Positions 7,076 through 16,957 of a stretch of DNA of 51,915 nucleotides are shown piece by piece (the first letter of the stretch is position 1; every line of letters starts with the position of its first letter). The notes under the pieces are model-generated. The model was not told where the DNA came from and made no database searches. It saw nothing but the letters and a program-made list of their open reading frames with translations. The position numbers and the translations under genes are program-made. Origin of the DNA: Phenylobacterium sp. (GTDB lineage: Bacteria > Pseudomonadota > Alphaproteobacteria > Caulobacterales > Caulobacteraceae); NCBI GenBank assembly GCA_017991675.1, contig JAGOQB010000018.1:1-51915 (forward strand). The letters run 5' to 3'.

Positions 7076-8031
7076 CCGGCCAGCGCCCGCGGCAGCTTGA
7101 AGCTGACGGTCTCGCGCACGGTGTCGACTTCCTCGACGGTGACGTCGAAGGCCTCGGCCAGGCGGTCGATCAGCCCCTGGACCAGCAGCTCGGGCGCCGA
7201 GGCCCCGGCGGTGACGCCGACGCTGGCCGCGCCGTCCAGCCAGGCGAGATCCAGGCCGCGGGCGTCGTCGATCAGATAGGCGCCCTTGGCCCCCGAGCGC
7301 TTGCCGACCTCGACCAGCCGCACCGAGTTGGAGGAGTTGGCCGAGCCGAGCACCAGCAGCACGTCGGCGCGGGCCGAGATCGCCTTGACCGCCTCCTGGC
7401 GGTTGGTGGTGGCGTAGCAGATGTCTTCCTTGTGCGGGGCGGAGATGTCCGGGAACCGCTCGCGCAGGGCCGCGACGATCTCGGCGGTGTCGTCGACCGA
7501 CAGGGTGGTCTGGGTGGCGAAGGCGACGTTGGCCGGGTCGATCGGGGTGAAGACGCGGGCGTCCTCGACCGTTTCGATGAGCTTCACGACCCCCTCGGGC
7601 AGCTGGCCCATGGTGCCGACGACCTCGGGGTGGCCGGCATGGCCGATCAGCACGATCTCCTTGCCGGCGTCGAAGTGGCGCTGGGCCTCGACGTGGACCT
7701 TGGAGACCAGCGGGCAGGTGGCGTCGAGATAGAGCATCTGGCGGCCCTGGGCCTCGGCCGGCACCGACTTGGGAACGCCGTGGGCCGAGAACACCACCGG
7801 GCGGTCGGCGGGGCACTCGGACAACTCCTCGACGAACACCGCGCCGAGGTCCTTCAGCCGCTCGACGACGTGGCGGTTGTGGACGATCTCGTGGCGCACA
7901 TAGACCGGAGCCCCGTACCTCTCGATGGCGCGCTCGACGATCTGGATGGCGCGGTCGACGCCGGCGCAGAAGCCGCGCGGCGTGGCCAGCAGGACCGTCA
8001 GCGGGGGGCGGGGGCGGGGCTCTTGCAACAT
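7072..8031 (-). CDS. ispH: 4-hydroxy-3-methylbut-2-enyl diphosphate reductase
   Basis: 319 residues from the ATG at 8031 (a TTG three codons earlier is possible). Three Cys ligands of the [4Fe-4S] cluster are in '[11 protein letters not shown]' (Cys22), '[11 protein letters not shown]' and '[11 protein letters not shown]'. The substrate-site residues are present: '[12 protein letters not shown]', 'FSAHGVP', '[15 protein letters not shown]' and '[14 protein letters not shown]'. It catalyses the last step of the MEP pathway, making IPP and DMAPP. Convergent with the doc toxin gene, sharing CTAG at the two stops. Confidence 0.97.
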   Translation of the reverse strand: MLQEPRPRPPLTVLLATPRGFCAGVDRAIQIVERAIERYGAPVYVRHEIVHNRHVVERLKDLGAVFVEELSECPADRPVVFSAHGVPKSVPAEAQGRQMLYLDATCPLVSKVHVEAQRHFDAGKEIVLIGHAGHPEVVGTMGQLPEGVVKLIETVEDARVFTPIDPANVAFATQTTLSVDDTAEIVAALRERFPDISAPHKEDICYATTNRQEAVKAISARADVLLVLGSANSSNSVRLVEVGKRSGAKGAYLIDDARGLDLAWLDGAASVGVTAGASAPELLVQGLIDRLAEAFDVTVEEVDTVRETVSFKLPRALAG

Positions 8032-8159
8032 GGCGGGCAAGTTAGGCGTTCAGGCCCGTGTCCGCCAGCCGCGTTGCGGCCTCAATCGATAGCCATTACT
8101 AGGGGCGATGCACGCGCACCGCCCCTGCGGCGGCGCGCCCCTCTGGTTTGGACGTCCTG

Positions 8160-8843
8160 ATGCGCCGCTCCCTGATGCTGCTTGCCGCCGGCCTGATCGT
8201 GGCCGGGTCCACGGTTCCCGAGCTGGCGCTCGCCCAACGCCGCGGCAACGACGAGCAGCGCCAGCAGGAAGAAGCGGCCAAGAAGCGCAAGCGCGAATCG
8301 GAATGGGCCGACGTCCAGGCGCCGCTGCCGCAGCTGCGCAACGCCGGCCCGTGCCCCTATGTGAAGGTGCTCTACGACGCGGCCCGCTACGTCGAGTTCA
8401 AGGACAACCGCGAGGCGTCTTCGGCGGTCGGCTATTCCGGCGAGATCCAGGACATCGCCGCCGGCTGTCAGTACAAGGACGAAGAGCCGATCAGGGTGAC
8501 GATGGAAATCCTCTTCCAGCTGGGCAAGGGCCCGCAGGCTGAGGGTTCCTCGAAGAACTACCGCTACTGGGTGGCGGTGACCCAGCGCGGGCAGTCGGTG
8601 ATCGCCAAGGAATACTTCGACCTGCCGATCAACTTCCCGGCCGGCCAGGACCGCGTCTACGCCACCGAAACCATCAACCAGATCACCATTCCGCGCGCCA
8701 CCATGACCACCAGCGGCGCCAACTTCGAAGTGCTGGTCGGTTTCGACGTCACGCCGCAGATGGCGGCCTTCAACCGCGACGGTAAGCGCTTCCGGCTCAA
8801 CGCCGGTTCGGCCGTCGCCGGGAACACCGACGAAAACAAATGA
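8160..8843 (+). CDS. Conserved exported protein of unknown function, upstream of argS
   Basis: 227 residues. A signal peptide ([26 protein letters not shown]) is followed by a charged stretch ('[22 protein letters not shown]', residues 28-49 approximately) and a mostly beta domain containing two Cys ('[20 protein letters not shown]', '[22 protein letters not shown]') that may form a disulphide. No catalytic motif is recognised. I choose the ATG at 8160 because the signal peptide begins there; a TTG at 8148 is less likely. The ATGA overlap with argS (8840-8843) implies coupled translation. Similar exported proteins are found next to argS in related Caulobacterales, but that is recollection, not a search. 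Confidence 0.7.
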   Translation: MRRSLMLLAAGLIVAGSTVPELALAQRRGNDEQRQQEEAAKKRKRESEWADVQAPLPQLRNAGPCPYVKVLYDAARYVEFKDNREASSAVGYSGEIQDIAAGCQYKDEEPIRVTMEILFQLGKGPQAEGSSKNYRYWVAVTQRGQSVIAKEYFDLPINFPAGQDRVYATETINQITIPRATMTTSGANFEVLVGFDVTPQMAAFNRDGKRFRLNAGSAVAGNTDENK

Positions 8844-10636
8844 GCGACCTGAAAAGGGGCCTGAGCGAAGCGGTCGCCGCCGCCTTCGCCGCGGCGGGAC
8901 TGCCGGCCGAACTCGGCCGGGTGACGCCGTCTGACCGGCCCGACCTGGCGGACTTCCAGTGCAACGGGGCCCTGCCCGCAGCCAAGGTGGCCAAGCGCGA
9001 CCCGCGCGGCATCGCCGCCGAGGTGGTGGCCAACCTGACCGGCGACCCGCGGCTGGCCTCGGTCGAGGCCGCCGGCCTCGGGTTCATCAACATGCGCGTC
9101 AGCGACGATGCTCTGTCGGCCCGCGCCGCCGAGATCGCCGCCGACCCGCGCCTGGGCGCCCAGGCGGTCGAGACCGCGCGCAAGGTGATGATCGACTACG
9201 GCGGCCCGAACGTGGCCAAGCCGATGCACGTCGGCCACCTGCGCTCGTCGATCATCGGCGAATCGCTGAAGCGCATCTACCGGTTCCGCGGCGACACCGT
9301 GGTGGGCGACGCCCACTTCGGCGACTGGGGCTACCAGATGGGCCTGCTGATCGGCGCGGTCACCGATGAGGACGCCCAGATCGCCGCGCTGGTCGAGCAG
9401 CTCAACGCCAAGGGCGAGGTCAGCGACGCCGACGAGGCGGCCGCCTTCGCCCTGTTCGACGAGAAGGTCAGCCTGGCCGATCTCGACCGGCTCTATCCGA
9501 TGGCCGCCGCGCGCGGGAAGTCCGAGCCCGAGTACCGCGACCGGGCCCGCAAACTGACCGCCGAGCTGCAGGCCCGCAAGGCCGGCTACTTCCTGCTGTG
9601 GCGTCACTTCGCCAAGGTGACCAAGGTCGCCCTGGAGCGCGACTTCCACGCCCTGGGCGTCGATTTCGACCTCTGGAAGGGCGAGAGCGACGTCGACGAC
9701 CTGATCGAGCCGATGGTCGCCGAGCTGGACGCCAAGGGCCTGCTGGTCGACGATCAGGGCGCGCGGATCATCCGGGTCGCCAAGGAGGGCGACAAGCGCG
9801 AGCTGCCGCCGCTGCTGGTGGTCTCGTCGGAAGGCTCGGCCATGTACGGCACGACCGATCTGGCGACGATCCTCGACCGCAAGCAGAGCTTCGGGCCCGA
9901 CCACGTCCTCTACGCCGTGGATCAACGCCAGGCCGACCACTTCGAGATCGTGTTCCGCGCCGCCTACCTGGCCGGCTACGCGGCCGAGGGCGGCCTGGAG
10001 CATGTCGGCTTCGGCACCATGAACGGGACCGACGGCAAGCCGTTCAAGACCCGCGAGGGCGGCGTCCTGAAGCTGAACGACATGATCGTCATGACCCGGG
10101 ACAAGGCGCGCGAGCGCCTGCACGAGGCGGGCCTGGGCGCCGAGCTCGACCCCGACACGTTCGAAGACACCGCCCACAAGGTGGCCGTCGCGGCGCTGAA
10201 GTTCGCCGACCTGCAGAACTTCCGCGGCACGTCCTACGTCTTCGATCTCGACCGGTTCTCGAGCTTCGAGGGCAAGACCGGGCCGTACCTGCTGTACCAG
10301 GCGGTGCGGGTGAAATCGCTGCTGCGCAAGGCGCAGGCCGAGGGCGCCGAGCCGGGGCCGATCGTGGTCGCCGAACAGGCCGAGCGCGACCTGGTGCTGC
10401 TGCTCGACGCCTATGACCAGGCGCTGGCCGACGCCTACGATAAGAAGGCGCCCAACTTCGTGGCCGAGCACGCCTACAAGCTGGCCCAGGCGTTCTCGAA
10501 GTTCTACGCCGCCTGCCCGATCCTCAGCGCCGAGCCGGCGGTCAAGGCCTCGCGCCTGGCGCTGGCGCAGACCACCCTGCGCCAGCTGGAGCAGGCGCTG
10601 GACCTGCTGGGCATCGAGGCGCCCGAGCGGATGTAG
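8840..10636 (+). CDS. argS: Arginyl-tRNA synthetase
   Basis: 598 residues. Class I synthetase: the N-terminal Add-1 tRNA-recognition domain (about 1-100) is followed by the HIGH-type motif '[22 protein letters not shown]', then '[16 protein letters not shown]'. The KMSK equivalent is the degenerate '[20 protein letters not shown]', normal for most bacterial ArgRS. The C-terminal DALR anticodon-binding domain has '[20 protein letters not shown]'. It charges tRNA-Arg. The start overlaps the preceding exported-protein gene by four bases. Confidence 0.97.
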   Translation: MSDLKRGLSEAVAAAFAAAGLPAELGRVTPSDRPDLADFQCNGALPAAKVAKRDPRGIAAEVVANLTGDPRLASVEAAGLGFINMRVSDDALSARAAEIAADPRLGAQAVETARKVMIDYGGPNVAKPMHVGHLRSSIIGESLKRIYRFRGDTVVGDAHFGDWGYQMGLLIGAVTDEDAQIAALVEQLNAKGEVSDADEAAAFALFDEKVSLADLDRLYPMAAARGKSEPEYRDRARKLTAELQARKAGYFLLWRHFAKVTKVALERDFHALGVDFDLWKGESDVDDLIEPMVAELDAKGLLVDDQGARIIRVAKEGDKRELPPLLVVSSEGSAMYGTTDLATILDRKQSFGPDHVLYAVDQRQADHFEIVFRAAYLAGYAAEGGLEHVGFGTMNGTDGKPFKTREGGVLKLNDMIVMTRDKARERLHEAGLGAELDPDTFEDTAHKVAVAALKFADLQNFRGTSYVFDLDRFSSFEGKTGPYLLYQAVRVKSLLRKAQAEGAEPGPIVVAEQAERDLVLLLDAYDQALADAYDKKAPNFVAEHAYKLAQAFSKFYAACPILSAEPAVKASRLALAQTTLRQLEQALDLLGIEAPERM

Positions 10637-10644
10637 GACCGTTC

Positions 10645-10671
10645 GCCTGGGGGCGCTCAGGCGTCCCAGGC
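10645..10671. terminator. Possible bidirectional terminator hairpin after argS
   Basis: GCCTGGG (10645-10651) and CCCAGGC (10665-10671) form a 7-bp stem across the 20-bp gap between argS and the convergent SnoaL-like gene, whose last codons it overlaps. No T-run follows on either strand, so termination here is only a possibility. Confidence 0.3.
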
Positions 10672-11007
10672 CTGGACTGTGACCTGGTTGCGGATCTGGC
10701 CGTGGTCGAGGTCGAGCATCGCCGTGCAGAACACGCGCGTCCCGTCCGGATAGGCGCAGGACTCGCTGAACGCCATGTGCGCGTCGTCGGCGACGGCCGA
10801 CTCCAGCTTGTGGGTCATCGCCCGGCCGCAGACGTCCTCGTAGTAGCGGGCGATCTGCGCCTTGCCGCGCAGCTCCAGCGGGGCGCTGGGCGTGTGGTCG
10901 CGGTCGATGATCTGGATGACCGCGTCGTCGACATAGAAGCCGATCAGCGCCGAGGCGTCGCGGCCTTCCAGCGCGGTTTTCAGGGTCTTTGGGGTGATCG
11001 AGGGCAT
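10657..11007 (-). CDS. SnoaL-like (NTF2 fold) protein
   Basis: 116 residues, from the ATG at 11005-11007, which has GGAGG seven bases upstream. The sequence 'TLKTALEGRDASALIGFYVDDAVIQIIDRDHTPSAPLELRGKAQIARYYEDVCGR' followed by alternating strands ('HKLESAVADDAHMAFSESCAYPDGTRVFCTAMLDLDHGQIRNQVTVQ') is the SnoaL-like polyketide-cyclase/NTF2 layout. These proteins include small isomerases, dehydratases and proteins of unknown role; no catalytic dyad can be assigned. Convergent with argS. Confidence 0.75.
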   Translation of the reverse strand: MPSITPKTLKTALEGRDASALIGFYVDDAVIQIIDRDHTPSAPLELRGKAQIARYYEDVCGRAMTHKLESAVADDAHMAFSESCAYPDGTRVFCTAMLDLDHGQIRNQVTVQAWDA

Positions 11008-11186
11008 GGCGCCGCCTCCGGCAGGCGGGTCCCCGCGGCCGAGGCGGTCGCTGTCGCGCCTGACGCGGCAACCTAGCACGCGGCGCCCCCGTTCGCGACG
11101 TCCGCGCGCAGATCGTCACAAGCGTCGGCCATGGGACGCGTGGCGCATTGACTCCCATTCGGCGATCGAAGAGTTATGCGGCGACT

Positions 11187-11372
11187 CTCGCGGGAGAGAT
11201 CGGGCCTTTCGGGGCCCGGAGCCGAAGGCGCAACCGCCCCGGAAACGCTCAGGCAAAAGGACCGCGCGAGCTGATGAACGCTGGAAAGTAGCGTCGGGAA
11301 ACCGGCGCTCGCCGAAGGAGCAAGGGACCGCCTGGTCCTGAAATCTCTCAGGCTCAGGGACAGCGGGGGCGC
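11187..11372 (+). ncRNA. Tandem glycine riboswitch (two aptamers)
   Basis: The only gene-free stretch over 300 bp (11008-11429) holds two glycine aptamers in the gcvT leader. Aptamer 1 (about 11187-11268) has GGGAGAG, GCCGAAGGCGCAA (11221-11233) and GGAAACGCTCAGGCAAAAGG (11241-11260). Aptamer 2 (about 11278-11370) has CTGGAAAG, GCCGAAGGAGCAAGGG (11311-11326) and AAATCTCTCAGGCTCAGGGA (11341-11360). These are the conserved core blocks of the family, with the usual short linker between aptamers. Glycine binding is expected to switch the downstream glycine cleavage genes on, so that excess glycine is broken down. Confidence 0.95.
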
Positions 11373-11380
11373 GAACGTCG

Positions 11381-11394
11381 CAGGGCATGCCCTG
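11381..11394 (+). promoter_or_regulatory. Perfect palindrome in the riboswitch expression platform
   Basis: CAGGGCATGCCCTG is a 14-bp perfect palindrome between aptamer 2 and the gcvT ribosome-binding site (CCGGAG near 11418-11423). No U-run follows it, so the platform more likely acts on translation initiation than on intrinsic termination. Its part in switching is inferred from position. Confidence 0.4.
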
Positions 11395-11429
11395 ACGAAC
11401 GCTCGCGAGATCATCAGCCGGAGTCCGTC

Positions 11430-12542
11430 GTGTCCGAAGACAACTTGAAGACCACCCCGCTCAACGCCGCGCACATCGCCGCGGGCGCCCGCATGGTGCC
11501 GTTCGCCGGCTATTCAATGCCGGTGCAGTACAAGGACGGGGTGCTGAAAGAGCACCTTTGGACCCGCGAGAACGCGGGCCTGTTCGACGTCTCGCACATG
11601 GGCCAGGCCCGGCTGCGCGGGGTCTCGCCGCTGTCGGCCTTCGAGGAGGTCACCCCCGGCGACTTCATCGGCCTGAAGCCGGGCAAGCAGCGCTACTCGG
11701 TGCTGCTGAACAAGAAGGGCGGCATCATCGACGACCTGATGGCCGCGCGTCCGGATGACGACGGCCTGTTCGTGGTGGTCAACGGCGCCTGCAAGGACAA
11801 CGACTTCAAGGTCATCGACAACGAACTGGCCGGCCAGGTGCGCATCGAACGCCTGGAGGACCGGGCGCTGCTGGCGCTGCAGGGCCCCAAGGCCGCCGAG
11901 GTGCTCGCGCAGCACGCCCCCGAGGCGGCGAGCATGGTGTTCATGGACGCCCGCGCGATGAGCGCCTTCGGGACCGACGCCATCGTCTCGCGCTCGGGCT
12001 ACACCGGCGAGGACGGCTACGAAATTTCGATCCCGGCCTCGGAGGCCGAGCGGGTCTGGAACACCCTGCTGGCCGACGAGCGCGTCAAGCCGATCGGGCT
12101 GGGCGCGCGCGACAGCCTGCGCCTGGAGGCCGGCCTGCCGCTCTACGGCCACGACGTCGACGAGACCGTCAGCCCGGTCGAGGCCGACCTGGCGTTCTCG
12201 ATCTCCAAGAAGCGCCGCGAGGCCCGCGACTTCCCGGGCGCGGCCCGAATCGCCAAGGAGCTGGCCGAGGGCGCGAGCCGCCAACGCGTCGGCATGGTCG
12301 TGCTGGAAGGCGCGCCGGCCCGCGAGGGGGCGGAGATCGCCGACGAAGCGGGCAATGTGATCGGCGTCGTCACCTCCGGCGGCTTCTCGCCGAGCATGGG
12401 CAAGCCGATCGCCATGGGCTTCGTGCCGCCGGCCTATGCGGCGGCCGGCTCGAAGCTGAAAGTCATCGTACGGGGCAAGGCCCAGACCGCCGAGGTCACC
12501 GCCATGCCCTTCGTTCCTCATCGTTACGTTCGCAAGCTCTGA
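11430..12542 (+). CDS. gcvT: Glycine cleavage system T protein (aminomethyltransferase)
   Basis: 370 residues from a GTG at 11430, with CCGGAG upstream. Conserved blocks are '[38 protein letters not shown]', '[29 protein letters not shown]', '[16 protein letters not shown]' and '[19 protein letters not shown]', the folate and lipoyl-arm binding surfaces of GcvT. It transfers the methylene group from the aminomethyl-lipoyl arm of GcvH to tetrahydrofolate and releases ammonia. First gene of gcvT-gcvH-gcvPA-gcvPB, under the glycine riboswitch. Confidence 0.97.
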   Translation: MSEDNLKTTPLNAAHIAAGARMVPFAGYSMPVQYKDGVLKEHLWTRENAGLFDVSHMGQARLRGVSPLSAFEEVTPGDFIGLKPGKQRYSVLLNKKGGIIDDLMAARPDDDGLFVVVNGACKDNDFKVIDNELAGQVRIERLEDRALLALQGPKAAEVLAQHAPEAASMVFMDARAMSAFGTDAIVSRSGYTGEDGYEISIPASEAERVWNTLLADERVKPIGLGARDSLRLEAGLPLYGHDVDETVSPVEADLAFSISKKRREARDFPGAARIAKELAEGASRQRVGMVVLEGAPAREGAEIADEAGNVIGVVTSGGFSPSMGKPIAMGFVPPAYAAAGSKLKVIVRGKAQTAEVTAMPFVPHRYVRKL

Positions 12543-12555
12543 GAGAGGGCCACCT

Positions 12556-12921
12556 ATGCGTTTCACCAAGGATCACGAGTGGGTCGTCGTCGACGGCGAC
12601 GTGGCCACCATCGGCATCACCGCCTATGCCGCCGAACAGCTGGGCGACGTCGTGTTCGTCGAGGTTCCGGAAGCCGGCAAGACCGTGAAGGCCGGCGACA
12701 ACCTGGCCGTGGTCGAGAGCGTGAAGGCCGCCTCGGACGTCTACGCCCCGATCTCGGGCGAAGTCGTCGAGGGCAACGCCGCGCTGGGCGATGCGCCGGA
12801 GACAGTCAACGACCAGCCGGAAGGCTCGGGCTGGTTCGCCAAGATCAAGCTCGCCAATCCGGCCGAGGTCGAGGCGCTGATGGACCGCGACGCCTACGAA
12901 GCCTTCCTCGCCACGCTGTAA
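12556..12921 (+). CDS. gcvH: Glycine cleavage system H protein (lipoyl carrier)
   Basis: 121 residues. The lipoylated lysine is Lys57 in '[24 protein letters not shown]'. '[37 protein letters not shown]' is the conserved start of the hybrid barrel. It shuttles the aminomethyl group between GcvP and GcvT. GAGAGGG lies upstream of the ATG, 13 bp after gcvT. Confidence 0.98.
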   Translation: MRFTKDHEWVVVDGDVATIGITAYAAEQLGDVVFVEVPEAGKTVKAGDNLAVVESVKAASDVYAPISGEVVEGNAALGDAPETVNDQPEGSGWFAKIKLANPAEVEALMDRDAYEAFLATL

Positions 12922-12952
12922 GCCCGACCCGCCAAGCTGATGCGCCGCTTGG

Positions 12953-12970
12953 ATCCCGGCTTTCGCCGGG
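12953..12970. repeat. REP-like palindrome (short copy) between gcvH and gcvPA
   Basis: GGATCCCGGC-TTTC-GCCGGGAC forms a hairpin with 6-bp perfect arms (CCCGGC 12955-12960, GCCGGG 12965-12970). The ATCCCGG/CCGGGAT ends match the palindromes at 25841-25885 and, in part, 25745-25784 and 51751-51807. It is an internal-operon copy, which could tune gcvH against gcvP expression by stabilising mRNA. Confidence 0.7.
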
Positions 12971-12992
12971 ACGAGCGGGGAGTAGAGACACC

Positions 12993-14336
12993 ATGAGATA
13001 CCTGCCCCTTTCCCCGGCCGACCGCGCGCAGATGCTGGCGACCATCGGCGCCGGCTCGGTCGACGACCTGTTCGTCGACGTGCCCGCCGCGGCCCGCAAG
13101 GCCGAGTTGTTCGACCTGCCGCTGCATGCCGGCGAGCTGGAGGTCGAGCGCGAGCTGGCCGGGCTGGCGGCGATGAACCGGCCGGCCGGGGCAGGGCCGT
13201 TCTTCTGCGGGGCGGGGGCCTACAAGCACCATGTCCCGGCGACGGTGGATCACATCATCCAGCGCTCGGAATTCCTGACCAGCTACACGCCCTACCAGCC
13301 GGAAATCGCGCAGGGCACGCTGCAGGTGCTGTTCGAGTTCCAGACCCAGGTTGCGGCCCTGACCGGGCTCGATGTGGCCAACGCCTCGATGTACGACGGC
13401 TCCACGGCCTGCGCCGAGGCGGTGATGATGGCCCAGCGCGTCACCCGCCGGAAGAAGGCGGTGCTGTCGGGCGGCCTGCATCCGCACTATGCGGCGACCA
13501 CCCAGACCATCGCCCATGCCGAGGGCATGGACATCGTGCGCCAGGCCGCGGCGATCGACGCCGAGGCCGCCGTGCTCGACGCCATCGACGCCGACACCGC
13601 CGCGGTGGTGGTGCAGACCCCGAACGTGTTCGGCGTGGTCACCGACGTGACGAAGATCGCCGAGGCGGCCCACGCGGCCGGCGCGCTGCTGATCGTGGTA
13701 ACGACGGAAGCGGTCTCCTACGGCCTGCTGAAATCGCCGGGCGAGATGGGCGCCGACATCGCCGTGGCCGAGGGCCAGTCGATCGGCAACGGCCTGAACT
13801 TCGGCGGCCCGTACGTCGGCCTGTTCGCCTGCCGCGAAAAGCTGGTGCGCCAGATGCCTGGCCGCCTCTGCGGCGAGACCGTGGACGCCGAGGGCCGCCG
13901 CGGCTTCGTGCTGACGCTCTCGACCCGCGAGCAGCATATCCGCCGCGAGAAGGCGACCTCGAACATCTGCACCAATTCGGGCCTCTGCGCCCTGGCCTTC
14001 ACCATCCACTTGTCGCTGCTGGGCGAACGCGGCCTGCGCGACCTGGCCGCCCTGAACCATGCCAAGGCCCGCGAGCTGCGTGACGCCCTGGCCGCCGTGC
14101 CGGGCGTGCAGGTGCTGACCCCGCGGTTCTTCAACGAGTTCGCGATCCGCCTGAAGGGCGATGCGGCCGCCGTGGTCGACGCCCTGCTGGCCGACGGCGT
14201 CGTCGCCGGCGTGCCGTTCTCGCGGCTCGACCCGGGCGCCGGCATGGACGACGTCCTGCTGGTCGCCGCGACCGAGACCACCACCACCCAGGACATCCAG
14301 ACCTTCGCCCAGGCGCTCGCCGGGAGGACCGCGTAA
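12993..14336 (+). CDS. gcvPA: Glycine dehydrogenase (decarboxylating) subunit 1
   Basis: 447 residues. N-terminal half of the two-subunit glycine decarboxylase (P protein). Typical blocks are '[49 protein letters not shown]', '[14 protein letters not shown]', '[27 protein letters not shown]' and '[24 protein letters not shown]'. It lacks the PLP-lysine, which is in subunit 2. ATG at 12993 with GGGGAG upstream. Its TAA stop overlaps the gcvPB ATG by one base (TAATG). Confidence 0.97.
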   Translation: MRYLPLSPADRAQMLATIGAGSVDDLFVDVPAAARKAELFDLPLHAGELEVERELAGLAAMNRPAGAGPFFCGAGAYKHHVPATVDHIIQRSEFLTSYTPYQPEIAQGTLQVLFEFQTQVAALTGLDVANASMYDGSTACAEAVMMAQRVTRRKKAVLSGGLHPHYAATTQTIAHAEGMDIVRQAAAIDAEAAVLDAIDADTAAVVVQTPNVFGVVTDVTKIAEAAHAAGALLIVVTTEAVSYGLLKSPGEMGADIAVAEGQSIGNGLNFGGPYVGLFACREKLVRQMPGRLCGETVDAEGRRGFVLTLSTREQHIRREKATSNICTNSGLCALAFTIHLSLLGERGLRDLAALNHAKARELRDALAAVPGVQVLTPRFFNEFAIRLKGDAAAVVDALLADGVVAGVPFSRLDPGAGMDDVLLVAATETTTTQDIQTFAQALAGRTA

Positions 14337-15919
14337 TGACCATGCTGAATGTTGGCCGTCCGACCCGTCCGGAAGGCGCTGCTGAATCGACCGGCCATAC
14401 CTCGCTGACCGGCGGCCGCGGGCTGCTGCAGGACGAGGCGCTGATCTTCGAACTGGGCGGCTGGGACAAGACCGGCGTCGACCTGGCCCCGGCCGCGCAG
14501 GACGCCTCGGACCTGGGCGACCTGGTCCGCGCCGCTCCGATCGGCCTGCCCGGCCTGTCCGAGCCGGAGGCGATGCGCCACTACGTGCGCCTCTCGCAGA
14601 AGAACCACGCCATCGACCTGGCGCTCTATCCGCTCGGCTCGTGCACGATGAAGCACAACCCGCGCCTGAACGAGAAGATGGCCCGTCTGGCCGGCTTCGC
14701 CGACCTGCACCCGTTGGCTCCGCAGGCCACCGTCCAGGGCGCGCTGGCGCTGATGGACCGCCTGGCCCACTGGCTGAAGACCCTGACCGGCATGCCGGCC
14801 GTGGCGCTGTCGCCGAAGGCCGGCGCGCATGGCGAGCTCTGCGGTCTGCTGGCCATCAAGGCCGCGCACGAGGCGAACGGGCAGGGGCATCGCCGCACGG
14901 TGCTGGTGCCGACCTCGGCCCACGGCACCAACCCGGCCACCGCGGCCTTCGTCGGCTATTCGGTGGTCGAGATCGCCCAGACCGACGACGGCCGCGTCGA
15001 CACCGCCGACCTGGCCGCCAAGCTGTCGCCCGACGTGGCGGCGATCATGGTCACCAACCCCAACACTTGCGGCCTGTTCGAGCGCGACATCCTGGAGATC
15101 TCGCGCCTGACCCACGAGGCCGGGGCCTACTTCTACTGCGACGGCGCCAACTTCAACGCCATCGTCGGCCGGGTGCGCCCGGGCGACCTGGGCGTCGACG
15201 CCATGCATATCAACCTGCACAAGACCTTCTCGACGCCGCACGGCGGCGGCGGGCCGGGCGCGGGCCCGGTGGTGCTGTCGGCGGCCCTGGCGGCCCATGC
15301 GCCGGCCCCCTGGGTGGTGGCCGGCGAGGACGGCTTCAAGCTGGTCGAGGAGACCATCGACGAGGCCGCGCAGGGCTTTGGCCGCATGAGCGCCTTCCAC
15401 GGCCAGATGGGCATGTTCGTCCGCGCCTACGCCTACATGGTCAGCCACGGGGCCGACGGTCTGCGCCAGGTCGCCGAGGACGCGGTGCTGAACGCCAACT
15501 ACATCAAGGCCCGCCTGTCGCCGGTGATGAGCGCGGCTTTCCCGGACGGGCCGTGCATGCACGAGGCGCTGTTCGACGACGCCTGGCTGGACGGCACCGG
15601 GGTGACGACGCTCGACTTCGCCAAGGCGATGATCGACGAGGGCTTCCACCCGATGACCATGTACTTCCCGCTGGTCGTCCATGGGGCGATGCTGATCGAG
15701 CCGACCGAGACCGAGCCGAAGCACGAGCTGGACCGGTTCTGCGAGGCGCTGATCGCCCTGGCGCACGCCGCCAAGGCCGGCGACGCCGACCGCTTCAAGG
15801 GCGCGCCTTACCTCGCCCCGCTGCGGCGGCTGGACGAGACGCTGGCGGCCCGCAAGCCGCGGCTGACCTGGCGGCCCGAGGCGGCAGGTGTGTCTCCGGC
15901 GCCGCTCGCCGCCGAATAG
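14336..15919 (+). CDS. gcvPB: Glycine dehydrogenase (decarboxylating) subunit 2
   Basis: 527 residues. PLP-binding half of the P protein. The Schiff-base lysine lies in 'AMHINLHKTFSTPHGGGGPGAGPV'; 'LYPLGSCTMKHNPRLNEKMA' and 'HGTNPATAAFVGYSVVEI' are also diagnostic. It decarboxylates glycine and passes the aminomethyl group to lipoyl-GcvH. A one-base overlap with gcvPA indicates coupled translation. Last gene of the riboswitch-controlled operon; no convincing terminator follows. Confidence 0.97.
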   Translation: MTMLNVGRPTRPEGAAESTGHTSLTGGRGLLQDEALIFELGGWDKTGVDLAPAAQDASDLGDLVRAAPIGLPGLSEPEAMRHYVRLSQKNHAIDLALYPLGSCTMKHNPRLNEKMARLAGFADLHPLAPQATVQGALALMDRLAHWLKTLTGMPAVALSPKAGAHGELCGLLAIKAAHEANGQGHRRTVLVPTSAHGTNPATAAFVGYSVVEIAQTDDGRVDTADLAAKLSPDVAAIMVTNPNTCGLFERDILEISRLTHEAGAYFYCDGANFNAIVGRVRPGDLGVDAMHINLHKTFSTPHGGGGPGAGPVVLSAALAAHAPAPWVVAGEDGFKLVEETIDEAAQGFGRMSAFHGQMGMFVRAYAYMVSHGADGLRQVAEDAVLNANYIKARLSPVMSAAFPDGPCMHEALFDDAWLDGTGVTTLDFAKAMIDEGFHPMTMYFPLVVHGAMLIEPTETEPKHELDRFCEALIALAHAAKAGDADRFKGAPYLAPLRRLDETLAARKPRLTWRPEAAGVSPAPLAAE

Positions 15920-16043
15920 CCGCAAGTGGACGAAATTTAACCGCAGGGTCGCCTTTACGAGTCCTAGATACGTTCTCATATCGCAGGACGCCCGACCGCT
16001 GGTCCTCCCCAGTTCGGCGCGCGGGCTCAATCCAGGTCTGAAC

Positions 16044-16442
16044 GTGTCACTCGCCATGCCCAGCGTGCGCGGCAATCGCGCCACCGACGACGTCACCCGC
16101 GATCTCGCGGGGCGACTCGTGCGCTTTGGCCTGGTCGTGGTCGGCAGCGTGATCGTGATCGCCGGCGTGCTGATCGCGCCGCTGCCGGGCCCCGGCGGGA
16201 TCCCGGTGATCGTCGTCGGGCTGATGGTGATCCTGCGCAACTCGTTCAAGGCGCGGCGGCAGTTCGTCCGCCTGCATCACGCGCACCCGCGAGTGATCTC
16301 ACCGATCCGGCGGCTGCTGCGGCGGGACCCGCAAATCCTGAAGATGTCCTGGCATCAGGCTTTGAAGATCGAGCGTCTTCTGGCGCCTAAGGGCCTTCGC
16401 TTCATGGTTCGCAGCCGGCGCCTTTTCAGACGCCGGCGCTAA
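16044..16442 (+). CDS. Small membrane protein, PGPGW family
   Basis: 132 residues from a GTG at 16044 (AGG seven bases upstream); the ATG at 16056 would give 128. Two hydrophobic stretches flank the family hallmark 'PLPGPGGIPVIVVGLMVILRNS', and a strongly basic tail follows ('ARRQFVRLHHAHPRVISPIRRLLRR', later 'VRSRRLFRRRR'). The PGPG turn between membrane segments is typical of the putative transmembrane family PF09656. Function unknown. It is convergent with the ATP synthase operon, 11 bp away. Confidence 0.65.
   Translation: MSLAMPSVRGNRATDDVTRDLAGRLVRFGLVVVGSVIVIAGVLIAPLPGPGGIPVIVVGLMVILRNSFKARRQFVRLHHAHPRVISPIRRLLRRDPQILKMSWHQALKIERLLAPKGLRFMVRSRRLFRRRR
16414..16437. terminator. Possible terminator hairpin between PGPGW gene and atpF
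   Basis: GCCGGCG (16414-16420) and CGCCGGC (16431-16437) form a 7-bp GC stem with a 10-base loop at the extreme end of the PGPGW gene. It lies about 17 bp past the atpF stop as seen from the minus strand. There is no U-run on either side, so the assignment is weak. Confidence 0.3.
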
Positions 16443-16453
16443 ACCGTTAGTTC

Positions 16454-16957
16454 CTACTGGAGCTTGGAGCCCAGCTGGCTGATCGCACGGTCGACCAGCG
16501 GATCAGTCTTCACGCCCGGGAGGCGCTGGGTCAGCACCACCTCGGCGGCCTGGGCCGCCAGATCGGCGGCGGCGGCCTTCACCTCGGCCGCGGCTTGCGC
16601 CTCGGCGTTGGCGATCTTGCGCTCGGCGAGCTGCTGACGGCGAGCCAGGCTCTCCTCCAGCTTCGCCTTGGCGTCGGCCTCGTAGCGGCGGGCTTCTTCC
16701 TGGGCGGCGGCCAGCATGTCCTTGGCTTGCGCCTCGGCTTCGGCGCGCTCGGCCTTCAGTTGGGTCAGCAGGCGCTGGGCTTCCTCGCGGATGCGGGCCG
16801 CTTCGTCCAGGTCGCCCTGGATCTTGGCGGACTTGGCGTCCAGAGCGGCGTTGATGGCCTTCGGGGCCTTGGCCACGAAGATCACGATGCCGAAGAAGAT
16901 CAGCAGGCCGACGCCGACCCAGAACTCCGCGTTGGCGGGATTAAGGAAAGCAGGCAT
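16454..16957 (-). CDS. atpF: ATP synthase F0 subunit b
   Basis: 167 residues. One N-terminal membrane helix ('FWVGVGLLIFFGIVIFVA', about 12-29) is followed by the long Ala/Glu/Arg-rich helix of the peripheral stalk ('DEAARIREEAQRLLTQLKAERAEAEAQAKDMLAAAQEEARRYEA...'). With b' it links F0 to F1. It is the last gene of the minus-strand operon, and its start overlaps the b' stop by one base (16957). Confidence 0.95.
   Translation of the reverse strand: MPAFLNPANAEFWVGVGLLIFFGIVIFVAKAPKAINAALDAKSAKIQGDLDEAARIREEAQRLLTQLKAERAEAEAQAKDMLAAAQEEARRYEADAKAKLEESLARRQQLAERKIANAEAQAAAEVKAAAADLAAQAAEVVLTQRLPGVKTDPLVDRAISQLGSKLQ

Noticed and set aside
8101-8126. AGGGGCG/CGCCCCT inverted arms between ispH and the exported-protein gene.
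   Set aside because: A 7-bp GC-only stem with a 12-base loop is easily found by chance in DNA this GC-rich and has no other supporting feature.
10021-10080. Apparent lack of a KMSK motif in arginyl-tRNA synthetase.
   Set aside because: Most bacterial ArgRS have this degenerate '[10 protein letters not shown]' version, so it is not an anomaly.
11146-11174. TTGACT at 11146-11151 as the -35 of a promoter for the glycine riboswitch.
   Set aside because: The hexamer 17 bases on (AAGAGT) is a poor -10, and the better TTATGC is 22 bases away. A promoter must lie near here but cannot be fixed by eye.
15948-15956. TTAACC near 15950 as a CtrA binding site.
   Set aside because: Only one half-site is visible; the second TTAA at the required spacing is missing.
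12894-16249. Long minus-strand open frames opposite the gcv genes.
   Set aside because: They lie antisense to gcvPA and gcvPB, whose identity is beyond doubt, and have no domain content.
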